A DNA stretch of 25,596 bases. Origin: a virus. Positions 1 through 6,612 of this stretch are shown in pieces (position 1 is the stretch's first letter; each line of letters opens with the position of its first letter). Location: positions 1 through 25,596 of the IMG/VR virus record IMGVR_UViG_3300043499_000120; one strand, given 5' to 3'. The position numbers and the translations under genes are program-made. The notes under the pieces are model-generated. The model was not told the DNA's origin. It did no database searches and saw only the letters and a list, made by a program, of their open reading frames with translations.

Positions 1-1
1 T

Positions 2-268
2 CGACCGCCAGCCCTACAGGTCATCACCGAGGAACAACTCAGCGGTGGACTGTTGCCGCTGGATTACATGCTTGCCGTTATCCGTGATCCGAATGCCTCA
101 CAACTACGGCGAGACAAGATGGCGATCGCGGCGGCACCCTATTGCCATCCCCGGCTGACTGATGCCGCACCCATGGGCAAAAAGGACCAGCGGGCCGAGG
201 CTGCGGCGACGGCTGGCGGGGCGGGAACCGAGTGGTCCGACGACCTCGAGGTCAATCAGGTCAACTGA
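2..268 (+). CDS. Putative terminase small subunit, 5'-truncated
   Basis: The reading frame is already open at the left edge and runs to a TGA at 266-268, so the true start lies outside the window; an internal TTG at 53 is only a fallback. The visible 88 residues include a stretch around PLDYMLAVIRDPNAS followed by RRDKMAIAAAPYCHPRL, a helical pattern I associate with short phage proteins found just before the large terminase in rhizobial phages. Such proteins are usually small terminases, which bind the packaging site and load the large subunit. The C-terminus is acidic and looks disordered. No DNA-binding helix can be confirmed because the N-terminus is missing. Position directly upstream of TerL is the main support; the exact function is inference. 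Confidence 0.6.
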   Translation, partial: RPPALQVITEEQLSGGLLPLDYMLAVIRDPNASQLRRDKMAIAAAPYCHPRLTDAAPMGKKDQRAEAAATAGGAGTEWSDDLEVNQVN

Positions 269-333
269 TGCGACCCATGCCCCCCGAGGCGAAGGCGTCG
301 CGGCGCTACACCCCTCGGGCACCCATGCGTTAA
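268..333 (+). other. 21-codon ORF in the TerL leader, possible displaced TerL N-terminus
   Basis: An ATG at 268-270 overlaps the TGA of the upstream gene (TGATG arrangement, used by many gene pairs here) and encodes only 21 residues, rich in Pro, Arg and Ala, before a TAA at 331-333. Its composition resembles the basic disordered start of large terminases. The TerL frame (+1 relative to it) is open all the way from 269 but lacks an ATG. Either this is a leader peptide or a one-base indel separates the natural start from TerL. Confidence 0.35.
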
Positions 334-346
334 AACCGGCCCTCCC

Positions 347-2086
347 TTGCTCCACCTAACCCCCGTCCTTGAAAACGAACGAGCGGCCTTGCCTGAGTCT
401 GGGCCGTGCATTGGCGTCGAGGACTGGGACACGAGCTGCCTGGACTGGGAGGCGCGCATCCTCGACGGCCGCAGCCTGGTCCCGGAACTACCGCTGTACG
501 AGGGCGAGGCGGCCAAGGCACTGCGGTGCTTCAAGCGGCTGCGGCTGCCGGACGTGATCGGGACGCCGCGGCTGGGGGACGTCTGCGGGGAATGGTTCTA
601 CCCGATCGTGGCGGCGCTGTTCGGGAGCTTCGACCGGGCCACCAACGTCCGACACATCTCGGAGGTGTTCCAATTAATTCCGAAAGGCAATAGCAAGTCG
701 ACCAATGGCGGCGCGGTGATGCTGACCGCGCTGATCATCAATCCGAGACCCTCCGCAGAGTTTCTTTTCGTCGCCCCCACGATCGAGATTGCCAGCATCG
801 CGTATCGGCAAGCGAAGGGCACCATCCGGCTCGATCCCGAGCTCAGCAAGATCCTGCATGTGCAGGATCACATCCGAAAGATCACCCACCGGCAGACCGG
901 CGCGAGCCTGCAGATCAAGGCCGCGGATACCGACGTGATCACCGGCTCGCTGGCGCTGGGTACCATGATCGATGAGACCCATGTCTTTGCTAAACGAGCC
1001 AACGCGGCGGAAGTGTTCATCGAACTCCGCGGCGCGCTGACCAAGCGGCCGGACGGTTTTCTGTTTCAGACCACGACCCAGAGCAAGCAACCACCGAGCG
1101 GTGTCTTCGCCTCCGAGCTGGCGATGGCGCGCGCGGTGCGGGACGGCAAGACCCGGATGCCGCTGCTGCCGGTGCTGTACGAGTTGCCGGATCGGCTGGC
1201 GCGCGACGGCGGCTGGAAGGAGCGGCGCTACTGGCCGCTGGTCAACCCTAACCTGGGGCGATCGACCAACGAGAATTTCCTGGCGCGCGAGATCGTGCGG
1301 GCCGAGGCCGACGGCCCGGCGGCGCTTGGCTTAATTGCCAGTCAACATTTTAACGTGCAAATCGGGCTGAGTTTGCGCGCCGACGGCTGGGCCGGCGCCA
1401 ATGTCTGGGATCGCGGCACTGAGGACGGCTTGACCTTGGATGCGGTGCTCGAGCGTTCGGAAGCAGTCGTGGTCGGCATCGACGGCGGCGGGCTCGACGA
1501 CCTCTTGGGCATTGCGGTGATCGGGCGCGAGAAGGACACGAAGGCGCATCTGGCGTGGACGCATGCGTTGATTTCGCCGGAAGGGCTCGAGCGGCGGAAA
1601 GCTAATACCGGCTTTTATGAAAGGTTTCAGGCCGACGGCGACTTAACCGTGGTCGAGGAATTGCCGGATGACATTTCGTTTGTCACGGACATCGTGGAAA
1701 AAGTTAAAGGCACGAAAAAACTTGCCGGTGTCGGCGTGGACGCGATCGGGATCGGCGGCATTGTCGATGCCCTCGCGAAAATCGGCGTCACGCAAGAGGA
1801 CAAACTCTTGGTCGGCATCAGGCAAGGTCTCTCGCTGATGGGCAGCATCAAGACGGTCGAGCGGAAACTAGTCGACGGCAGCTTCAAGCACGGCGGCCAG
1901 GCGCTGATGACGTGGTGCGCCGGCAACGCAAGGATTGTCCCGACGCCGACCGGAATGCGGATTGCGCGTGATGATTCGGGTTATGGGAAGATCGACCCGC
2001 TCATGGCGCTGTTCAATGCGTCGGCGCTGATGGCGCTCAATCCGACGCCGCAGAAGCGGCCGGAGTGCCGATTGTTTTTCGCCTAA
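347..2086 (+). CDS. Terminase large subunit (packaging ATPase and nuclease)
   Basis: The large terminase powers DNA translocation into the prohead and cuts the concatemer; it docks on the portal. With the TTG start at 347 it is 579 residues, normal for HK97-type TerL. The ATPase half shows a Walker A-like segment PKGNSKST at residues 112-119 and a Walker B with its catalytic acidic pair in MIDETH (Asp209-Glu210). The nuclease half has spaced acidic residues typical of the RNase H-like fold: Asp379 in GIDGGG, Asp465 in GVGVDAIG and Asp550 in GKIDPLM. The start is uncertain: no in-frame ATG exists before about residue 125, the first motif-bearing region begins near residue 27, and the TTGs at 347 and 389 lack a clear ribosome binding site. 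A frameshift from the ATG at 268 is possible. Function is secure; start is not. Confidence 0.93.
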   Translation: MLHLTPVLENERAALPESGPCIGVEDWDTSCLDWEARILDGRSLVPELPLYEGEAAKALRCFKRLRLPDVIGTPRLGDVCGEWFYPIVAALFGSFDRATNVRHISEVFQLIPKGNSKSTNGGAVMLTALIINPRPSAEFLFVAPTIEIASIAYRQAKGTIRLDPELSKILHVQDHIRKITHRQTGASLQIKAADTDVITGSLALGTMIDETHVFAKRANAAEVFIELRGALTKRPDGFLFQTTTQSKQPPSGVFASELAMARAVRDGKTRMPLLPVLYELPDRLARDGGWKERRYWPLVNPNLGRSTNENFLAREIVRAEADGPAALGLIASQHFNVQIGLSLRADGWAGANVWDRGTEDGLTLDAVLERSEAVVVGIDGGGLDDLLGIAVIGREKDTKAHLAWTHALISPEGLERRKANTGFYERFQADGDLTVVEELPDDISFVTDIVEKVKGTKKLAGVGVDAIGIGGIVDALAKIGVTQEDKLLVGIRQGLSLMGSIKTVERKLVDGSFKHGGQALMTWCAGNARIVPTPTGMRIARDDSGYGKIDPLMALFNASALMALNPTPQKRPECRLFFA

Positions 2087-2101
2087 CACGAGGCCACCAC
2101 C

Positions 2102-4057
2102 ATGTTGAACCGGGCATACGCCCTGCTTGAAATCAAGCAGGTGGACCAGGACGCGCGCACCATCACCGGCATGGCATCGACGCCGACGCCGGATCGGCTC
2201 GAGGATGTGGTCGAGCCGGACGGCGCGCAGTTCAAACTGCCGTTGCCTTTGCTGTGGCAACACGACTCAGGCAATCCGATCGGCCAGGTCACGCATGCCA
2301 AGGTCAGCAAGGCCGGCATCGAGATCGTTGCCAGAATCGCCAAGGGCGTGACGGACGAAATCGATCGGGCCTGGGCGCTGATCAAAGCCGGACTGGTTCC
2401 CGGCCTTTCGATCGGCTTCAAGGCGATCGAGCATGAGTTCATTACTGAAACGAAGGGAATCCGTTTCATCAAATGGGACTGGCTCGAGCTTTCCGCCGTG
2501 ACGATTCCGGCGAACCAACAAGCCACCATCGCGACCATCAAATCGATCGACACAGCGCAGCGGGCCGCGTCCGGCCAAGCAAAGCCGCGTCGTGTCGTTC
2601 ATCTCAACCCACCCGGCGCCTCGGGATCATCGCAACCGAAGTCTGTTGCCCAGGAGGGCGCCATGAAAACCATTGCCGAGCAAATTACTGCGCTCGAGTC
2701 CAAGCGATCCGCGAGTGCGGCGCGCATGGAAGCCGTGATGCAAAAGGGTCTCGACGAGGATCGCACCTCGGACGCGGGCGAGCAAGATGAGTTTGACAAC
2801 CTCTCGTCCGAGGTCGAGGCGCTGGACAAAGACCTTGTGCGGCTGCGCAAGATCGAGCAGGCCAAGGCGTTTGCAGCCAAGGCGGTGAAGGGCGAGAGGA
2901 CCGACGACGGGGTTGCCGCGCGCAGCGGCATCATCAGCGTCAAGGCACCGCCGAAGCTTCAGCCGGGTATTGGTTTCGCGCAAAGGCTCAGATGCGAAAT
3001 CCTCTCGCATCGACAATACCGCCCCGCGGGCGATATCGCTACGGAACTGTACGGACCAGACAGTCCGGTAACGCTTGAATTGACTCAAAAGGCCAACGTC
3101 GTAGCGGGCTCAACGATCTCTGGTAACTGGGCCGCTAATCTCGTGAGCTTGGAAGGTGGCACCGCTCAAGATTTTATCGAATGGTTGCGGCCGCAAACGA
3201 TTCTCGGTCGGTTCGGCCAAGGAGGCGTCCCGTCACTGCGTAATGTCATGTTCAATGTGCCGATGATTGCGCAAACCGCTGGCGGTGCTGCTTGGTGGAC
3301 CGGGGAAGGAAAGGCGAAACCGCTCACTGCGTTCGCCTTCACTCGCACAACGCTGGCGCCGCTCAAGGTGGCGACCATCTGCGTTCTCACCATGGAGTCG
3401 GTGAGATTTAGTTCGCCCAAGTCGGATACGATCGTTCGCGATCAGCTGGGAGCGGCGGTCAGAGAGCGGATTGATATCGACTTCATCACGCCGTCGAAGG
3501 CGGCAGTGGCGGGCATCTCGCCGGCCTCGATCACCAACGGTGCGGCAACGATCGTATCGTCGGGTGACGATGCCGATGCAATCCGGGTCGACATTCGATC
3601 TCTCATAGCCAAGTACACGGCCGCCAATAATCCCCCAACAAGCGGCGTGTTCATCATGGGATCGACCACTGCGGGAGGGCTTGCATCGCTGACCAACCCG
3701 CTCGGCCAGCCGGAATTCGCCTCCATGTCATTCACTGGTGGAACACTTTTCGGCTACCCGGTGATTGTCAGCGATTATGTCCCTGCAGGCATCGTTGCAT
3801 TGGTCAATGCGTCGGACATCTATCTGGCGGATGATGGTGAGGTGTCGGTCGATTCCAGCACGGAGGCTTCGCTCGAGATGACCGATGCGCCGACAGGTTC
3901 ATCGATCACACCAACAGCAACGTCGCTTGTCTCGATGTACCAAACGAACTCAATCGCCGTGCGCGCCGAACGGGTGCTCAACTGGGCTCGTCGCCGGACG
4001 CAGTCGGTTGCCTATCTCACCAGCGCAGACTGGGGCGGACCCGTCCACACCGCCTAG
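2102..4057 (+). CDS. Prohead protease-major capsid protein fusion (HK97 type)
   Basis: One uninterrupted 651-residue frame joins two proteins that HK97 makes separately. Residues 1 to about 150 are an S78-family prohead protease: His54 in LLWQHDS, Ser103 in GLSIGF and Glu129 in WDWLELSAV match the order and spacing of the HK97 gp4 catalytic set. Residues about 150-187 are a Pro/Ser/Gly linker. From Met188 comes a charged, coiled-coil-like delta (scaffold) domain to about 265, then the HK97-fold shell, with WWTGEGKAKP and GYPVIVSDYVP typical of phage capsid proteins. The protease normally removes the delta domain after assembly. A strong internal ribosome binding site before Met188 suggests a separate 464-residue capsid protein is also made. 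GAGG at 2090-2093 precedes the first ATG. Identification is strong; the expression model is inference. Confidence 0.94.
   Translation: MLNRAYALLEIKQVDQDARTITGMASTPTPDRLEDVVEPDGAQFKLPLPLLWQHDSGNPIGQVTHAKVSKAGIEIVARIAKGVTDEIDRAWALIKAGLVPGLSIGFKAIEHEFITETKGIRFIKWDWLELSAVTIPANQQATIATIKSIDTAQRAASGQAKPRRVVHLNPPGASGSSQPKSVAQEGAMKTIAEQITALESKRSASAARMEAVMQKGLDEDRTSDAGEQDEFDNLSSEVEALDKDLVRLRKIEQAKAFAAKAVKGERTDDGVAARSGIISVKAPPKLQPGIGFAQRLRCEILSHRQYRPAGDIATELYGPDSPVTLELTQKANVVAGSTISGNWAANLVSLEGGTAQDFIEWLRPQTILGRFGQGGVPSLRNVMFNVPMIAQTAGGAAWWTGEGKAKPLTAFAFTRTTLAPLKVATICVLTMESVRFSSPKSDTIVRDQLGAAVRERIDIDFITPSKAAVAGISPASITNGAATIVSSGDDADAIRVDIRSLIAKYTAANNPPTSGVFIMGSTTAGGLASLTNPLGQPEFASMSFTGGTLFGYPVIVSDYVPAGIVALVNASDIYLADDGEVSVDSSTEASLEMTDAPTGSSITPTATSLVSMYQTNSIAVRAERVLNWARRRTQSVAYLTSADWGGPVHTA
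2652..2665 (+). promoter_or_regulatory. Internal ribosome binding site and ATG for free capsid protein
   Basis: AGGAGGG at 2652-2658 lies four bases before an in-frame ATG at 2663-2665 (codon 188 of the fusion). This is one of the best Shine-Dalgarno matches in the window and falls exactly at the boundary between protease linker and capsid delta domain. It would give a 464-residue capsid protein, the usual size for HK97-fold proteins that keep a delta domain. Confidence 0.75.
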
Positions 4058-4070
4058 TTCCTCGCGCCTC

Positions 4071-4104
4071 GGGGCGGGTGGCCTCTCCGCCTGCCCCATT
4101 TTTT
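4071..4104 (+). terminator. Rho-independent terminator after the capsid gene
   Basis: An 11-bp GC-rich stem (4071-4081 pairing with 4087-4097, nine Watson-Crick pairs and two G-U) with a five-base loop is followed by A and six T residues at 4099-4104. It begins 14 bases after the capsid stop codon and ends 16 bases before the next start. No promoter is obvious after it, so it probably terminates only part of the transcripts, letting capsid mRNA exceed portal mRNA. Confidence 0.85.
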
Positions 4105-4120
4105 CCGAAGGGACAGCCGA

Positions 4121-4444
4121 ATGAAAATGCGCTCCTTGATGGCGATCAAGCCGCACAAGTACGGCACCCGGCACCTGACCGCCGGCGAGGAATACGAGGT
4201 GCCGCCGCGGCATGCGATCGCGTTGGTCGCGGGCAAGAAGGCGCGCTTTGCCGACAAGGTGGCGAAGAAGGCGCCGGCAGCGAAGGCCGAAGTTGTCGCG
4301 GAGCCTGAACCCGAGCTCGAACCCGCCAGCATCGAGGCAACGCTCGATGACCTGCGACTGCAGGCCACCCAGGCCGGCATCGATGTCGATCGCCGCTGGG
4401 GTGTGACGCGGCTGCAGCAAGAGATCGCGCAGGCAAAACGCTGA
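4121..4444 (+). CDS. Small head-region protein, unknown function
   Basis: This 107-residue protein lies between the capsid and portal genes. Its first 45 residues contain the pattern RHLTAGEEYEVPPRHAIALV, resembling small beta-rich phage proteins that often follow capsid genes. The middle (about 48-70) is Lys/Ala then Glu/Pro rich and probably disordered. The last 35 residues, containing DDLRLQATQAGI and RRWGVTRLQQEI, form two predicted helices like the short SAP/HeH/Rho-N-type modules seen at the ends of phage head proteins. The ATG at 4121 is preceded by GAAGGGA at a good distance; a second in-frame Met lies at codon 3. Its stop overlaps the portal start by one base, implying coupled translation. 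The role is not known; a head-completion or DNA-contacting role is only a guess. Confidence 0.75.
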   Translation: MKMRSLMAIKPHKYGTRHLTAGEEYEVPPRHAIALVAGKKARFADKVAKKAPAAKAEVVAEPEPELEPASIEATLDDLRLQATQAGIDVDRRWGVTRLQQEIAQAKR

Positions 4445-5847
4445 TGCGCATCTTCGGCATGCCGATCCCGTTCACCGGCGAGAAGCAAAAGGCGCTCAAC
4501 TCGCTGCCGACGGATCGCGGCGGCTGGTATCCATTGATCCGCGAGCCATTCACCGGCGCGTGGCAGCGCAATCTTGAGATCAATGTCGATACCGCGTCGT
4601 CATTTCATGCCGACTTCGCCTGCAAGACCTTGATCGCTCGCGACATCGCCAAGCTGCGGGTGAAGCTCGTTGAGAGAGACAAGAACGACATCTGGTCGGA
4701 GACGACAAACCCGGCGTTCAGCCCGGTATTGCGGCGGCCGAACGATTATCAGACGAGGAATCAGTTCTGGGAATGTTGGGTGCTGTCGAAACTCTCGCGC
4801 GGCAATACCTATGTGCTCAAGGTGCGCGATAACCGCCAGGTGGTGACCGCGCTGCATGTGCTCGATCCGACGCGGGTGCAGCCGCTGGTCGCCGACGACG
4901 GCAGCGTGTTCTATCGCTTGAGCAGTGACAACCTGGCCGACATCGACGACATCATCGTGCCGGCGCGCGAGATCATCCACGATCGTTTCAACTGCTTGTT
5001 TCACCCGCTGGTCGGCACGCCGCCGGTGTTCGCCTCCGGGCTGGCCTCGATGCTCGGCCTCAACGCGCAAAAAACCTCGGCGCTGCTGTTCGAGAATGCA
5101 TCGGTGCCCGGTGGCCTGCTGACCACGCCCGGCGAGATCGATGACGTGCAGGAAAAGCGCATCAAGGAGGAATGGGAACAGCGCTTTTCGCGGGTCAATC
5201 TCGGCCGTGTCGCGGTGATGTCCGGCGGCATGAAATACGAAAAGATGGCGATGACCAATGTCGAAGGGCAGATGATCGAGCAGTTGAAATGGTCGGCCGA
5301 GGTCGTCTGCAGCGTCTACCATGTGCCGCCCTACAAGGTCGGCGTCGGCGTGCTGCCGACCTACAACAACGTTCAGGCCCTCAACGTCGAATACTACTCT
5401 CAAGGGCTGCAATCGCACATCGAGGAAATGGAGGAGCTGCTCGACGCGGCGCTGGGCATCGGCGTCGGCATGGGCACCGAATTCGATACCGAGAACCTGC
5501 TGCGCATGGATAGCGTGACGCAGGTCACCGCCATTCGCGATGCGGTCGGCGCCGGCGTGATGACCCCGAACGAAGGCCGCAGCAAGCTCGATCTCAAGCC
5601 GGTAACGGGCGGCGAGTCGCCGTACCTCCAGCAGCAAAATTATTCCTTGGAGGCGCTCGCCAAGCGCGACGCGCAGGCCGATCCGTTCGCGCCGGCAAAG
5701 CCGCCCGCGCCCCCGGCGCTGCCGCCGCCGCAGTCGGATCCGGCAGCACCGAAGACCGAGCCAGCCAAGGAATGGGAAGTCGATGAGGAAGACGCGCGCT
5801 GGCTTACTTTGGAACTGAAGGCCGCGCACTGCGCGCTCGCCGCCTGA
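4444..5847 (+). CDS. Portal protein (HK97 family)
   Basis: The portal forms the dodecameric ring at one capsid vertex through which DNA is packaged and released; it contacts TerL and the neck proteins. The 467 residues fit the HK97 portal family: an N-terminal region with NVDTASSFHADFACKTLIA, wing and stem segments such as FWECWVLSKLSRGNTYVLK, a conserved-looking HDRFNCLFHPLVGTPPV, and the crown-side region ending near residue 395. The final 65 residues are Pro/Ala rich, then acidic, and probably disordered. The ATG overlaps the preceding TGA by one base. In the classic order the portal precedes protease and capsid; here it follows them, downstream of a terminator. Family assignment is firm; the consequence of the rearranged order is not known. 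Confidence 0.93.
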   Translation: MRIFGMPIPFTGEKQKALNSLPTDRGGWYPLIREPFTGAWQRNLEINVDTASSFHADFACKTLIARDIAKLRVKLVERDKNDIWSETTNPAFSPVLRRPNDYQTRNQFWECWVLSKLSRGNTYVLKVRDNRQVVTALHVLDPTRVQPLVADDGSVFYRLSSDNLADIDDIIVPAREIIHDRFNCLFHPLVGTPPVFASGLASMLGLNAQKTSALLFENASVPGGLLTTPGEIDDVQEKRIKEEWEQRFSRVNLGRVAVMSGGMKYEKMAMTNVEGQMIEQLKWSAEVVCSVYHVPPYKVGVGVLPTYNNVQALNVEYYSQGLQSHIEEMEELLDAALGIGVGMGTEFDTENLLRMDSVTQVTAIRDAVGAGVMTPNEGRSKLDLKPVTGGESPYLQQQNYSLEALAKRDAQADPFAPAKPPAPPALPPPQSDPAAPKTEPAKEWEVDEEDARWLTLELKAAHCALAA

Positions 5848-5860
5848 TCGCGAGGCTACA

Positions 5861-6247
5861 ATGGATCGCAACGCAATCGCCGTTCTCGCTAAGGGTCTGG
5901 TGCCGTTCGTGCGCGAGGTCGTGACCGAAGCAGTAGCGGAGCCTATCGCGCGCATTGCCGTTCTTGAGGCGCGACCAATCGAGAAGGGCGATGCCGGCGA
6001 AAGGGGGCCATCAGGGCAGCAAGGCCCGCCCGGACCGAAAGGCGATAGCGGCGAGCTCGCCATGCTGCCGCCCGAGCTCGCCGGACAAGTCGCGAGCGCG
6101 GTGCGCCTGCTGCACGAGTCGCCGGCGCTCGAGCAGCGCAGCGAATCGCCGCGGCCATCGTCCAAGGTCACCCGCATCGAGCGTGACGCCGACGGCAACT
6201 TCGTTCCGGTCTACGAGCCTGCCCTGGCGGGGGAGACCAAGCCGTGA
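5861..6247 (+). CDS. Short collagen-like protein of the head module
   Basis: This 128-residue protein has an N-terminal helical part (residues 1-41), then eight uninterrupted Gly-X-Y triplets at 43-66 (starting GDAGERGPSG), then a helical segment with PPELAGQVASAVRLLHES and a charged tail. Gly-X-Y runs in phage proteins form trimeric collagen-like stalks, so this may be a short trimeric rod or linker on the virion. It follows the portal by 13 bases, with GCGAGG upstream of the ATG, and its stop overlaps the next gene's GTG. A second, longer collagen-like gene occurs at 9522, so the two bracket the fibre cassette. Not recognised as a named family beyond the collagen repeat; structural role is inferred. 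Confidence 0.75.
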   Translation: MDRNAIAVLAKGLVPFVREVVTEAVAEPIARIAVLEARPIEKGDAGERGPSGQQGPPGPKGDSGELAMLPPELAGQVASAVRLLHESPALEQRSESPRPSSKVTRIERDADGNFVPVYEPALAGETKP

Positions 6248-6609
6248 TCATCGAGCTGTCCGAGCAAGCCGGCAATGCCATGCTCGACGTGCTTGCCTCC
6301 ATGATGGACGGCGGCAGCATTGAATTATTGGCAGAAAATGATCGCCTGCTTGCCGTGCTGCGATTGTCTGATCCGGCAGCGCTTGAAGCGGTCAACGGTG
6401 AACTTGAGTTTCGCGACATTGCCGAGGAAGATTCCGCACTGGCGCAGGGCACCGTGACCATGGCACGCATCATCGGCGGCAATGGTGGAACGGTGTTTTT
6501 GTGCACGGTCGGCGACGAGGACAGCGATGCCGTGATCAAGCTCAACACCACCAAGATCTATCGCGGCGGCCCGGTGCGGCTGCAATCGTTCCGGCTGGCG
6601 ATGCCCTGA
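6244..6609 (+). CDS. Hypothetical small head-region protein
   Basis: A 121-residue protein starting at GTG 6244, which overlaps the preceding TGA (GTGA). I do not recognise a named family. The first 50 residues alternate acidic and aliphatic residues (MIIELSEQAGNAMLDVLASM), and the rest looks beta-rich, with GGNGGTVFLCTVGDEDSD near the middle and an Arg-rich C-terminus ending at a Pro. No signal peptide or membrane segment is visible. It sits between a short collagen-like gene and a fibre-like gene, all with minimal spacing, so a minor virion component or fibre attachment factor is possible. Coding status is supported by third-position GC bias and by tight packing. Confidence 0.65.
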   Translation: MIIELSEQAGNAMLDVLASMMDGGSIELLAENDRLLAVLRLSDPAALEAVNGELEFRDIAEEDSALAQGTVTMARIIGGNGGTVFLCTVGDEDSDAVIKLNTTKIYRGGPVRLQSFRLAMP

Positions 6610-6612
6610 GCA

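Noticed and set aside
4600-6198. Long reverse-strand open frame (532 codons) opposite the portal
   Set aside because: It is antisense to a clear portal gene; the length is explained by high GC and strong third-position bias. Its protein is Arg/His/Leu-rich and shows no domain, and no reverse-strand RBS or promoter is seen.
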